Below are positions 33,812 to 42,298 of a DNA stretch of 64,000 bases, piece by piece (positions within the stretch are counted from its first letter, which is position 1; each line of letters starts with the position of its first letter). The notes under the pieces were generated by a model that had not been told where the DNA came from, searched no databases, and worked only from the letters and a program-made list of their open reading frames with translations. This DNA is from Thauera sp. 28 (GTDB lineage Bacteria > Pseudomonadota > Gammaproteobacteria > Burkholderiales > Rhodocyclaceae). The position numbers and the translations under genes are program-made. Where the stretch lies: positions 1 to 64,000 of the forward strand of contig NZ_AMXA01000012.1 in NCBI RefSeq assembly GCF_000310145.2. The letters run 5' to 3'.

Positions 33812-33840
33812 AATTATACGGAGGCGCCTTAAGCTGTCAA
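33812..33840 (-). promoter_or_regulatory. Sigma-70 promoter of the phasin gene
   Basis: On the minus strand TTGACA and TATAAT, both perfect consensus boxes, are 16 bases apart. The predicted start near 33805 leaves a leader of about 70 bases before the phasin ATG at 33734. Such a strong promoter fits an abundant granule protein. Confidence 0.88.
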
Positions 33841-33848
33841 GCGAAAAT

Positions 33849-33863
33849 TTGTGCATCGCACAA
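33849..33863. promoter_or_regulatory. Palindrome upstream of the phasin promoter, candidate PhaR site
   Basis: TTGTGCATCGCACAA, a perfect 6-bp inverted repeat with a three-base spacer, nine bases upstream of the -35 box. Its core is TGC-ATC-GCA, the same form as the site at the transcription start. Regulator identity is inferred. Confidence 0.5.
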
Positions 33864-34030
33864 TCGCTATTCGATTGCTTTATCCAATCATGTGCGCCGC
33901 TGTCCGGCCCAGCAAACGCTTGGTCTGCCGAGCGATCCACATGCAGTGTGCAACACCCTTGTTGCGGGCCGATGACCAAGGCACTGCGGCGTGGTATGGC
34001 CTTGCCGCAGTGCAGGAGGGGGGTGAGCGA

Positions 34031-34807
34031 TCAGTCGTGGGTGAAGTTGGCCTTGCGCTTTTCGACAAAGGCGGCCATGCCTTCCTTCTGGTCGTTGAGG
34101 GCGAAAGCGGCGTGGAAGACGCGGCGCTCGAACAGCAGGCCTTCGTTGAGGCTGCTTTCGAAGGCGCGGTTGACCGATTCCTTGATCATCATCACCACCG
34201 GCAGCGAGAAGCTGGCGATGGTCTCGGCGGCGGCCAGGGCCTCGTCGAGGAGTCTGTCGGCCGGCACCACGCGCGACACCAGACCGGCGCGCTCGGCTTC
34301 GGTGGCATCCATGAAGCGGGCGGACAGGCACAGGTCCATGGCCTTGGCCTTGCCGACCGCGCGCGGCAGGCGTTGCGTGCCGCCTGCACCCGGCAGGATG
34401 CCGAGCTTGACTTCGGGTTGGCCGAACTTCGCGCTGTCGGCGGCAATGATGATGTCGCACATCATCGCCAGCTCGCAGCCGCCGCCCAGGGCGAAGCCCG
34501 CCACTGCAGCGATGACCGGCTTGCGGCAGGTCTTCACGCGTTCCCAGTTGCGGGTGATGTATTCGCTCTTGTAGGCGTCCATGTAGGAGAAGGTAGCCAT
34601 CGCGCCGATGTCGGCACCAGCGGCGAACGCCTTTTCGGAGCCGGTGATGACGATGGCGCCGATGCCTTCGTCGGACTCGAAGTCGTTCAGCGCGGCGGTG
34701 ATCTCGTCGACGACCTGATCGTTGAGGGCGTTGAGTGCCTTGGGGCGATTCAGGGTGATGAGGCCGACGCGGCCGCGCTTCTCGGCGATGATCAGTTCAA
34801 AGCTCAT
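34031..34807 (-). CDS. Enoyl-CoA hydratase
   Basis: 258 aa crotonase-family hydratase of fatty acid beta-oxidation. The oxyanion-hole segments AFAAGADIG and [15 protein letters not shown] and the catalytic segment [15 protein letters not shown] (containing the second Glu region with EVKLG ahead of it) are intact. Ends in the family tail [15 protein letters not shown] ribosome site AGGAG precedes ATG 34807. It follows lptA, with a ~50-base gap, at the place where lptB is usual, and may be in the same transcript. Could also feed PHA synthesis, but that is speculation. Confidence 0.95.
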   Translation of the reverse strand: MSFELIIAEKRGRVGLITLNRPKALNALNDQVVDEITAALNDFESDEGIGAIVITGSEKAFAAGADIGAMATFSYMDAYKSEYITRNWERVKTCRKPVIAAVAGFALGGGCELAMMCDIIIAADSAKFGQPEVKLGILPGAGGTQRLPRAVGKAKAMDLCLSARFMDATEAERAGLVSRVVPADRLLDEALAAAETIASFSLPVVMMIKESVNRAFESSLNEGLLFERRVFHAAFALNDQKEGMAAFVEKRKANFTHD

Positions 34808-34860
34808 GGGTTCTCCTGTTGTCGGGGTGCTGCGTGTCGGTGGAAGAAGGTCGAGTGCGC

Positions 34861-35418
34861 TTACTGTTGGCCGTCCGACTTGGGCTGGATCACGGCACGC
34901 ACCCGGCTGGATGGTGCGCCCGGCTGGCTGCCGGGGGCGTTGGTGACCAGGTAGTTCTCGGTGATGGCGTCGTATTCGATGTAGTGGCCGCTGACCTGAT
35001 CGCCGCCGCTGGTGACGCGGGCGCGGTTGAACAGGCGCGCTTTCTCGCTGCGGCTGTCGTATTCGATGCGCTCGGCTTCGCCTTCGACGTACTGATCCGT
35101 AGTGCCTTCGCGGCGCTGACGGAAGGTGGCCAGGCGGTTGCCGGTGGCGGTGGCGACGCCGTTCTGGAAGCCCGCGGCGTCCTGGGTCACGACCAGCTTG
35201 TCGCCACGGATCGTCAGTGAGCCCTGCGACAGGATCACGTTGCCCTCGAACACGTGCACCTTGTTGCGGTCGTCCACCGTCAGGCGGTCGGCCTCGATAT
35301 TGACCGGCTGCTCGCGGTCGGCCTTCTCGGCGATGGCAGGGGCGGAAAATGCGGCGAGCGCTGCCACCCCCAGGGTGGCCAGGCAACGGGTGAGGGATAT
35401 GCGATGAGTGTGCTTCAT
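34861..35418 (-). CDS. lptA: LPS transport periplasmic protein LptA
   Basis: 185 aa. Bridges the periplasm carrying LPS from LptC to LptDE. The start at 35418 gives a signal peptide ([29 protein letters not shown]). The mature domain has the OstA pattern [23 protein letters not shown] and ...[16 protein letters not shown], then [25 protein letters not shown]-terminal tail is Pro/Ser rich. Overlaps lptC by four bases. Confidence 0.93.
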   Translation of the reverse strand: MKHTHRISLTRCLATLGVAALAAFSAPAIAEKADREQPVNIEADRLTVDDRNKVHVFEGNVILSQGSLTIRGDKLVVTQDAAGFQNGVATATGNRLATFRQRREGTTDQYVEGEAERIEYDSRSEKARLFNRARVTSGGDQVSGHYIEYDAITENYLVTNAPGSQPGAPSSRVRAVIQPKSDGQQ

Positions 35419-35990
35419 GAGGAGGGTCCTTGGCGGCGAGGCATGTGGGTGCGGACCTCGCCGGTCAGTTCGAGCGTGCCGAACAGGTTGTCGGCGCGCA
35501 TGCCCTGGGCGGTGGCCCGGCTGTCGCCGCGCATCAGGACCACCGGGGAGTCGGTCTGGGCGCGGTGGGCGTCGGGCCACACCGTCAGCGTTTCGGAGTC
35601 GAGTGCGAGTGGCAGGGCGTCCGCGGAGCCAGGACGGCGGACCTGCACCTTGCCTTCGAGATCGACGCGCTCGCCCCCTGGGGAGACGTCGCCGCGCGTG
35701 GCGCTGATGTGGGTGTCGCGTTGTGCGTCCTGCATGTGCAGGCGCGGTTCGTGGAGTCGGGTGATGTCGCTGCCAGGGAAGTGCTCGAGGCGCTCGGCGA
35801 GCAGTTCGTAGCGCTGCCGGCCGTCTTCACCGAACCCCACCAGGCGGGTGTGTTCGGCGACGAAGTCCGGACCGCCATGCTCGACCGCGGCAACCGGCTC
35901 TTCGATGCGGGTGATGCGCTCGAGCCAGAGCGAGGCGCCTGCCAGTGCGGCGAGGGCGAGAACCGGGTAGAGGCGCCAGGTGTCGATCAC
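35415..35990 (-). CDS. lptC: LPS export protein LptC
   Basis: 191 aa bitopic inner-membrane protein, periplasmic beta-jellyroll, that receives LPS from LptB2FG. One N-terminal membrane helix ([17 protein letters not shown]), then [32 protein letters not shown], a characteristic opening of LptC, and a beta-rich remainder. It starts one base after the end of kdsD and overlaps lptA by four bases, so kdsD-lptC-lptA are co-translated. Confidence 0.9.
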   Translation of the reverse strand: MIDTWRLYPVLALAALAGASLWLERITRIEEPVAAVEHGGPDFVAEHTRLVGFGEDGRQRYELLAERLEHFPGSDITRLHEPRLHMQDAQRDTHISATRGDVSPGGERVDLEGKVQVRRPGSADALPLALDSETLTVWPDAHRAQTDSPVVLMRGDSRATAQGMRADNLFGTLELTGEVRTHMPRRQGPSS

Positions 35991-36980
35991 TCAGATCACC
36001 TTGGCGCGCATCAGGTCGTGAGTCGTGAGCGCGCCGACGAGACGGTTGTCGCCGTCGACCACCAGCAGCTGGCTGATGCGCAGGCGCTCCATGACCTCGG
36101 CGGCTTCGGCCGCCAGGGCCTGGGGGCCGATGTTGCGCGGATTGTGGCTCATCACCGCGGTCACGTGCGCGCTGCGCACGTCGCAGCCTTTCTCGAGCGC
36201 GCGGCGCAGGTCGCCATCAGTGAAGATGCCCTGCGGCCGATCGTCGCTGTCAACGATGGCGGTCATGCCCATGCCACCGGCTGTCATCGCCAGCAGGGCG
36301 CTGCTGAGCAGGGCGTCGGGGCGCACGCGCGGTACGGCGTCGGCGGGGCGCATCACGTCGGCGACGTGGGTGAGCAGGCGACGACCGAGTGCACCGCCCG
36401 GGTGCGAGCGTGCAAAGTCCTCCGCGGCGAAACCGCGCGCGTCGAGCAGGGCAACTGCGAGTGCATCGCCAAGTGCGAGTGCGGCGGTCGTGCTGGCGGT
36501 GGGGGCGAGGTTGAGCGGGCAGGCTTCCTCGGCGACGGCGGCGTCGAGGTGGACGTCGGCCTGTACCGCGAGCGGCGACTCCGGTCGTCCCGTCATCGAG
36601 ATCAGGCGTGCGCCCTGGCGCTTGACCAGCGGCACGATGGTGAGCACCTCCTCGCTCGTCCCCGAGTTCGACAGGGCGATGACGACGTCTTCGGGGGTGA
36701 TCATGCCGAGGTCGCCGTGTGCAGCTTCGGCGGCATGCACGAAGTAGGCGGGCGTGCCGGTGCTCGCGAGCGTAGCCGCGAGCTTGCGTGCGATGTGCCC
36801 GGACTTGCCGATACCGGTGACGATCACGCGCCCGTGGCGCTGGCGGATGATGTCGACGGCACGCTCGAAGTCTGCGCCGATGCGGTCGGCAAGGGCGGCG
36901 ACTGCATCGGCCTCGATGCGCAATACCCGGCGGGCGAGGGCGACGGCGCGGCTGTCACCCGTTTCTGGAGTTGAGTCCAT
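35991..36980 (-). CDS. kdsD: Arabinose-5-phosphate isomerase KdsD
   Basis: 329 aa. Makes arabinose-5-phosphate for Kdo synthesis. N-terminal SIS domain (RVIVTGIGKSGHIARKLAAT, HGDLGMITPEDVVIALSNSG) then two CBS domains (VADVMRPADAVPRV..., VTAVMSHNPRNIGPQALAAE...). The pattern matches the KdsD/GutQ family and the length is usual. Start ATG 36980 (MDSTPETGDS) is chosen; ATG 36989 is possible. The partner phosphatase kdsC, often next to it, is absent here. Confidence 0.93.
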   Translation of the reverse strand: MDSTPETGDSRAVALARRVLRIEADAVAALADRIGADFERAVDIIRQRHGRVIVTGIGKSGHIARKLAATLASTGTPAYFVHAAEAAHGDLGMITPEDVVIALSNSGTSEEVLTIVPLVKRQGARLISMTGRPESPLAVQADVHLDAAVAEEACPLNLAPTASTTAALALGDALAVALLDARGFAAEDFARSHPGGALGRRLLTHVADVMRPADAVPRVRPDALLSSALLAMTAGGMGMTAIVDSDDRPQGIFTDGDLRRALEKGCDVRSAHVTAVMSHNPRNIGPQALAAEAAEVMERLRISQLLVVDGDNRLVGALTTHDLMRAKVI

Positions 36981-37089
36981 GCGGTCCATGCTTGAGACTG
37001 GCGGGGGCGGGGTGCGACGCGCATGGAATGTATCGCTGCGCGCAGCACCGTGTGCGAGCCCCCGATTGTATATCAAGCGCTACCCGTGC

Positions 37090-37728
37090 TCAGAGACTGG
37101 CGCAGACGGTGTGGCTGGCGCTGTCGTCGAGCGGATTGGTTGCCGAGATCGGCACCAGTGCGCCTTCGCCAGCCGTGCCGGCGCGCATTGATCCAGTTGC
37201 CGGGTTGCCATCGTCGAGCGCGATGTCGAGTTGGCGCACCAGCTTGCCGACGATTGCGTCCGAGCACACGACCATCGCGCCGGGGATGCCCAGCACGGTG
37301 CCGCCGCGCTGGACGCCGACCCTGCCGCCGACCGCATTGCGCGGCAGGAAGCCGGCATCGTCTGGGTCGGTGCTGCCGCTGGCGACGTTGGCGAGGCGCA
37401 AGTGCTGCCAGAAGCGCACGCTCTCGCTGCCGCTGCTGTCGTCCCAGTTGCCATCGATGACGCCGTTGCCGTTGCCGAGGGCTGTGCACTCGCTGCTGCT
37501 TGGGCACAGATGCATGCGTGCATTACGGTCGTCGCCGGGCAGGGCGCGGTACTTGTCCTGGTAGGCATGGACCATCGCGGGGATGCTGCGGAAATCCTGG
37601 CCGAGGTTCTTCACCTTGGCACTGTCGATCAGTTCCTGCCCCTTCATGACGCCGCCGAGCAGCAGGCTGACGACGAGCAGCACGATGGCGATCTCGACGA
37701 GGGTGAATCCGTCCTGTTTGGTGTTCAT
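37090..37728 (-). CDS. Prepilin-type protein, probable major pseudopilin
   Basis: 212 aa. Short basic leader then the prepilin cleavage site and methylation motif GFTLVEIAIVLLVVSLLLGG. The globular part has conserved-looking Cys pairs (CPSSSECTALGNGNGVIDGNW..., VVCSDAIVGKL) and repeated Asp/Gly loops, like type II/IV pilin-like proteins that bind calcium. Last gene of the minus-strand secretin operon, 45 bases after the previous pilin gene. The classical GspG calcium-binding signature is not clear. Confidence 0.85.
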   Translation of the reverse strand: MNTKQDGFTLVEIAIVLLVVSLLLGGVMKGQELIDSAKVKNLGQDFRSIPAMVHAYQDKYRALPGDDRNARMHLCPSSSECTALGNGNGVIDGNWDDSSGSESVRFWQHLRLANVASGSTDPDDAGFLPRNAVGGRVGVQRGGTVLGIPGAMVVCSDAIVGKLVRQLDIALDDGNPATGSMRAGTAGEGALVPISATNPLDDSASHTVCASL

Positions 37729-37773
37729 GGTGGTCTCCTTCGATGGTGGATGAAAAACACGGATATCCTTGCC

Positions 37774-38490
37774 CTACAGTCGTCCGCCCTGTGCCAGGCG
37801 GGCAATCAGCAACGGCCGGCCGAGCCAGGCGAGCAGGTCGTCGTAGTCGGGTGTGGGCGGGCCTGCCTGGTAAAGAGGGGCGGTTACGGTGTAGCTGGCG
37901 TTGAGGCCGTCGGCTCGCCGGTTGGGGCCGGTGGAGTAGACGATGGCGACGGCCTGCGAATCGGAGGTCGTGATGCGGCTGCCGTCGTGGCCGCGGATCT
38001 GAAGGTTGGCCGATGGCAGGGTGGCGGCGGTGATCGGGGCCTCGGCGAAGCGCGGGTCGACGCGGTAGTGCCAGTGCCCGCCCCAGTCGTCGCCCACCGC
38101 AGTGCGTAGTGAGCCCCACGCGTCGGTGGCGGGCACGGCCAGGCTGCGCCAGGGCAGGCGGCCTTCGCTTGCGAAGCTGCACGGCGCCGGGTCCTCGATG
38201 CCATAGAGCGGACTGGCGGGGTCGGTGGTGGTACTCGGGCAGGGCAGACGGCCGTGGATGAGTGCGAAGCCGATGAGGGCGTGCTGGATGTCGCCGAGGC
38301 GTTCGAGGCTGGCCTGGCGGTCGCGGGCGTCCATCCGGCTGCCCAGTGGCACCAGCAGGCCTGCACCGAGTACGGCGAGGATGACGAGGACCATGGCCAA
38401 CTCCACGAGGGTGAAGCCGCGGCCTCGGGGGTGTCGCGCAAGGGCTCGCTTCGGCCTCTCGATAGCGCGGAGCGGGGGCGTCTGTGTCAT
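37774..38490 (-). CDS. Prepilin-like protein with LPCP/GRLPWR domain (first copy)
   Basis: 238 aa. Prepilin N-terminus GRGFTLVELAMVLVILAVLGAG follows a 24-residue basic leader. The globular part has FALIHGRLPCPSTTT..., SEGRLPWRSLAVPATDAWGS and a later SRITTSDSQAVAIVYSTGP block. The neighbour at 38487-39722 has the same blocks in the same order, so they are related passenger domains. Four-base overlap with the upstream gene. Minor-pilin role in the operon is inferred. Confidence 0.8.
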   Translation of the reverse strand: MTQTPPLRAIERPKRALARHPRGRGFTLVELAMVLVILAVLGAGLLVPLGSRMDARDRQASLERLGDIQHALIGFALIHGRLPCPSTTTDPASPLYGIEDPAPCSFASEGRLPWRSLAVPATDAWGSLRTAVGDDWGGHWHYRVDPRFAEAPITAATLPSANLQIRGHDGSRITTSDSQAVAIVYSTGPNRRADGLNASYTVTAPLYQAGPPTPDYDDLLAWLGRPLLIARLAQGGRL

Positions 38491-39722
38491 GACAGGCAGC
38501 GGACGATGTCTTGCACTGCCGGTTGTCCGCGCTCGTGGGCCGCGAAGCGCTCGGCGCCCTCGAAGCGAGGAACGCCGGCCTTGAGGTGGAGCGCGTTCGT
38601 GCCCTCGAAGTACTGTGCGGGATCGGCGCGCTGGGCGGCGGTTGCGCGCAGTTGGCGGCCAGCGCCGTGACGGATGCGTTCGCCGGCGAACAGCAGCGCC
38701 GCGCGGCAGTGCCGGGTGGTGGCAGTGTCTGAGGAGGTGATCTCGATGCAGGCGTCGCTGTCGGTGCAGATGGCGACGCGGATCTGGTCGCGCCAATGGT
38801 CGATGCGCGCCCGCTCGGCCGCGGGCAGTCCCAGGTCGGCGGCGTTGGGCAGGACGCCGGAGCGCAGTGCGCCGACCTCCGTGTCGAAATGGCGGTGAGT
38901 GAAGTCAGGTTCGGCGAGGCGAGCATCGAGCGCGGAGGCGATGTCCGAGATGAGCGCGTCGATCCGTGCCGCGTGGTCGGCGCGTCGGCGCAGGGCGTCG
39001 AAGATGTCGTCGATGCCGATCCAGGCGATCAGGTCGGCGCCCGGCAGATTACCCCCCGAGAACACGTCGAGTGTGCCATCCACCGTGGCCGGATAGTCGC
39101 CATCGAGGTAGTGCGCGAGATCGGCGACGGCCGAGTCGCCGCCGGGGCAGGTGCGACCGCTCGCAGGTGCGCGCACTTGGCCGGCCATTGCGGGCCCTGG
39201 GGCGAAGACGATCGCGACGGCGCGCCCGTCCGGTCCGGCGGCGGCGATCCGGTGGCCGTCCGCGCCGTGCACGACGAACTGGCCCGGACTGTCCCAGTTC
39301 AGCATGAGCGCCTTGGGGTTGTGCTTGACGCTGCCGGCGACGGCGTACCACAGGCATTCCCCCCAGCCGTCGCGCAGGTCCGGGAGGCCGAGCGTCCGCC
39401 AGGGCAGGCGGCCGATCGCGCCCTGACCGCGGGCGCCGCAGGCGCCGATCGGTGTCGAGCCGGTGTTGCCGCTGTCCGGGCAGGGCAGGAATCCGTAGCC
39501 CTCGCCCGGGTGGCTCTCGTCATAGCTGACGGCGTAGCCGATGAGCGCTGCGCGCGCCTGGGCGAGAGCGATGACGCTGCGGGCGTGGGTGAGCATGGTG
39601 GCACGCGTGCGCAACTCACCAGCGCCGAGCAGGGCGCCCGCTCCCAGTACCAGCAAGAGCACGAGTGCTGCGAGCAGGGCCTGCCCACCGTGCGCTCGAG
39701 GTGGTGATGGATGTGCGCTCAT
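38487..39722 (-). CDS. Large pilin-like protein with LPCP/GRLPWR domain (second copy)
   Basis: 411 aa. N-terminal hydrophobic segment GGQALLAALVLLLVLGAGALL occupies the pilin helix position, but the canonical G-F-T-L-x-E site is missing, as in MshP/PilX-type or tip pilins. The globular part repeats the neighbour's blocks: GFLPCPDSGNTG..., AIGRLPWRTLGLPDLRDGW, and DGRAVAIVFAPGP, then an extra C-terminal half with ITSSDTATTRHC and several Cys. Probable tip or minor component. ATG 39722 overlaps the previous stop. Confidence 0.72.
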   Translation of the reverse strand: MSAHPSPPRAHGGQALLAALVLLLVLGAGALLGAGELRTRATMLTHARSVIALAQARAALIGYAVSYDESHPGEGYGFLPCPDSGNTGSTPIGACGARGQGAIGRLPWRTLGLPDLRDGWGECLWYAVAGSVKHNPKALMLNWDSPGQFVVHGADGHRIAAAGPDGRAVAIVFAPGPAMAGQVRAPASGRTCPGGDSAVADLAHYLDGDYPATVDGTLDVFSGGNLPGADLIAWIGIDDIFDALRRRADHAARIDALISDIASALDARLAEPDFTHRHFDTEVGALRSGVLPNAADLGLPAAERARIDHWRDQIRVAICTDSDACIEITSSDTATTRHCRAALLFAGERIRHGAGRQLRATAAQRADPAQYFEGTNALHLKAGVPRFEGAERFAAHERGQPAVQDIVRCLS

Positions 39723-41095
39723 TGTCGTGCGTCCTCGTCGGAGGTGTCGTGTGCGGTCGTGGCGGGGGCAGGCCAGAGGTCGCCGACGCGCAGCCGGGGG
39801 GCGCTGAGGCCGCTGGGAGCAAGCGCGGGTTCGTTGCCCGGCACCATCCTCAGGCCGGCCTGCGCAGGCTCGATGGGTTTGCCGTCGAGCCATATGGTGT
39901 GACGGCCGTCGGGGCGCCTGAGAACGCCGTCGATGCGTTTCGGCTCGGGCACTTGCACGCGTGCGGCGGGGGCTGGCGTGGGCGCGGCTGGCAGGGGGGG
40001 CTGCGGCGCGGCGGTTGCGACCGGCTCGGGTGGTGGGGCGAGGTCGTCGGGAGGCGCAGACGCGGCGTCGTGTGTCGGCTGCGCGGGCACAGCTTCGAGG
40101 GGGGACGGGCGTGCGCTGTGCTCGGCACCGGCACGCGCTGCAGCCTGGGCGTGCAGCCAGTATCCGGCGCCCAACGCCAGGCAGGCTGCGAGCAGCCCGC
40201 CACCGAGCAGGAGCCCGCCTGGGCGGCGTGGCGCCGACGCTGCGGCCCAGCCCAGGCGGGCGGGTGCCCGGCGCAGGGCGTGCAGCAGTAGCGGCGCGAG
40301 TTCGTCGGCTGTGGTCGGTGCATCCGTGTCGTCGCGCATCCGGTTGGGGCCGAGGCGCTCGGATGGAATGAAGGTGATTGACGGGTCATCTTCGGTGACG
40401 GCGGCCGTGGTGTGGAACTGCTCGGGGGTGCCGATGACGAGTGCGTCGAGTGCGTCTTTGCTGGCCACACGATGCTGGGCGCGCAGGTAGTTGCGTGTGC
40501 GTGCGAGTTCGTCCTGCCACGCTGCCGAATGGCCTACGATGCGCGAGAACAGCGCCTGGCCGTGCATGAGGAGGCTGATGCGCAGGCCGGCGCGCGTGCG
40601 GCCGAGCACCATCACCTGTGCTCGCGTACCGACGGCCCGGGCGTGGAGATGGGCCAGCAACTCCGCCGCGGGTACGATGCGTTCGACGCGACGGCCGGTT
40701 GCGCGCAGGGGGTCTATCCAGGCCTGCAGCGTTGCGGGTTGGTTGAGGCCGGAGAACAGCATGCGTTCGCGACCGGGCGTTGTCTGGCCGCTCGTGTCGT
40801 CGAGCCTGATGGCACGTGCGTAGGCGGGGTCTGGGAACCAGGCGGCCAGCCTGCGCGTGATCAGTGCGCGTCGATCGGCTCCGCGAACGCGCGGGATGTC
40901 CTCGCTCTCGTAGGCCTCATCGGCCAGGTCGACCAGAAGCCTGCATGGGGCGCGGGTGGGGCGCTCTTCCAGCCAGGCTCGGAATGCGGGCTGTGCAGTG
41001 CTGTCGAAGACGGCGACCCGGATGACTTCGTTTTCATGCACTTGCCATGCGTCGAGGCCGAGTTCATCGATGCGGAGCAGCAGTGGTGTGCGCAT
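39719..41095 (-). CDS. GspL/MshI-like assembly protein with extra C-terminal GspC/MshK-like domain
   Basis: 458 aa bitopic inner-membrane protein. Residues 1-~270 look like the cytoplasmic actin-like domain of GspL/PilM/MshI (MRTPLLLRIDELGLDAWQV..., LLVDLADEAYESEDIPRV, RAQVMVLGRTRAGLRISLL). A membrane helix (GGLLLGGGLLAACLALGAGY) follows at ~295. After a Pro-rich linker the last ~65 residues (KRIDGVLRRPDGRHTIWLDG...LRVGDLW) resemble the homology region of GspC or MshK. Such a fusion could replace separate GspL/M/C proteins. Domain calls are by pattern. Confidence 0.65.
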   Translation of the reverse strand: MRTPLLLRIDELGLDAWQVHENEVIRVAVFDSTAQPAFRAWLEERPTRAPCRLLVDLADEAYESEDIPRVRGADRRALITRRLAAWFPDPAYARAIRLDDTSGQTTPGRERMLFSGLNQPATLQAWIDPLRATGRRVERIVPAAELLAHLHARAVGTRAQVMVLGRTRAGLRISLLMHGQALFSRIVGHSAAWQDELARTRNYLRAQHRVASKDALDALVIGTPEQFHTTAAVTEDDPSITFIPSERLGPNRMRDDTDAPTTADELAPLLLHALRRAPARLGWAAASAPRRPGGLLLGGGLLAACLALGAGYWLHAQAAARAGAEHSARPSPLEAVPAQPTHDAASAPPDDLAPPPEPVATAAPQPPLPAAPTPAPAARVQVPEPKRIDGVLRRPDGRHTIWLDGKPIEPAQAGLRMVPGNEPALAPSGLSAPRLRVGDLWPAPATTAHDTSDEDARQ

Positions 41096-41101
41096 CGCGG
41101 A

Positions 41102-42298
41102 TCAGACCGGCAGGCGGGTGATGATGTCGTAGATCGGCCCCAGCACTGCGCTGGCGATCCAGAGCAGCAGGCCACCCATCAACAGGGTGAGTGCGGGTTC
41201 GGCCACCGCCTGCAGGCGAGCCGTGCCCTCGCTGACGTCGCGCTGGTAAAGCTCGCCGAGCTTGTGGAGGGCGTTGTCGAGGCTGCCTGTCTGTTCGCCG
41301 AGGGCCAGCATGCGGGTGACCAGAGGCGGGAAGATGCCTGCGGCCTCGAAGGCGGTCGAGATGGGGCGGCCGCGCTCGATGGCGTCCCGCGCGCTGCGCA
41401 GGCCTTCGCGCAGGGCCAGGTTGCCGGTGGCGCCCTCACTCGCGCGCAGTGCGTCAATGACGTTGATCCCGGCGGTGTAGAGGGTTGCGAAGAGGCCGGC
41501 AAAGCGTGCAAGCGCGAGTTTGCGCAGGATGTCGCCGACTACGGGCAGGCGCAGGATGAGTGCGTCGGCGTGGGTGCGCAGCCTTGCCGAGAGGGCCAGC
41601 ACCTGCCATGACGCACCCATGCCGGCACATAGCGCCAGCAGCGCGTAGCCGCCCCAGTCGCGCACCGCCTGTGACAGGCCGACGAGCAGCCGTGTCTGCA
41701 GCGGCAGTACTTGCCCACTGCTGCGCAGCAGCTTCTCCAGTTCGGGTACGACCTGGGTGAGGGCGACGACCACGGCCAGCAGCAGCACGCTGGCGACGAT
41801 CGCCGGGTAGATCGCGATCCGGCGTGCGTGCGCGGCGAGCGCCTCGTCGCGCGCCAGGGCGCTGCCGATGTCGCGCACGGCCTCGGGCAGGCGCCCGGCT
41901 TCTTCGCCCGCGCGCAGCAGGCTGACGGCGACGGCCGAGAACGCGCCCGGCTGGCGGGCCGCCGCTTGCGACAGGGGGCAGCCGTTCTCGATGTCGTCGA
42001 GCAGCCCCGAAACCATATTCTTGACCCGGCTGTCGGGGTGTGAATCGCGCAGCACGGCGAGGCTCTCGAACGGGGGGACACCGGCACCAAGTAGCTGTTC
42101 GAGCTGGTAGCAGAAGGGGATCAGCTCGCGCCGCGGCAGGCGCCGCCGTGGCAGCATCATGCGGCAGGGCTCGCCGTTGATGAGTTGGAGCCCGCTTGCG
42201 TGCAGGCGCTGCTCGAGGTCGCGCAGGTCCGTGGCTTCCATGCGGCCGCGTTGACGCGTGCCGGAGAGGGTGAGCGCACGGTATCTGAAGAGGGTCAT
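41102..42298 (-). CDS. GspF/MshG-type inner-membrane platform protein
   Basis: 398 aa. Polytopic platform of type II secretion and type IV pili, which couples the ATPase to pilin assembly. Two GspF domains: IPFCYQLEQLLGAGVPPFESL...RVKNMVSGLLDDI and LARFAGLFATLYTAGINVIDAL...RMLALGEQTGSLDNAL. Three main hydrophobic helices (IAIYPAIVASVLLLAVVVAL; YALLALCAGMGASW; LTLLMGGLLLWIASAVLGPI). ATG 42298 overlaps the ATPase gene stop by four bases. Confidence 0.92.
   Translation of the reverse strand: MTLFRYRALTLSGTRQRGRMEATDLRDLEQRLHASGLQLINGEPCRMMLPRRRLPRRELIPFCYQLEQLLGAGVPPFESLAVLRDSHPDSRVKNMVSGLLDDIENGCPLSQAAARQPGAFSAVAVSLLRAGEEAGRLPEAVRDIGSALARDEALAAHARRIAIYPAIVASVLLLAVVVALTQVVPELEKLLRSSGQVLPLQTRLLVGLSQAVRDWGGYALLALCAGMGASWQVLALSARLRTHADALILRLPVVGDILRKLALARFAGLFATLYTAGINVIDALRASEGATGNLALREGLRSARDAIERGRPISTAFEAAGIFPPLVTRMLALGEQTGSLDNALHKLGELYQRDVSEGTARLQAVAEPALTLLMGGLLLWIASAVLGPIYDIITRLPV

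Noticed and set aside
35430-36974. A long plus-strand open frame over lptC and kdsD.
   Set aside because: It is antisense to two recognisable genes and shows no domain.
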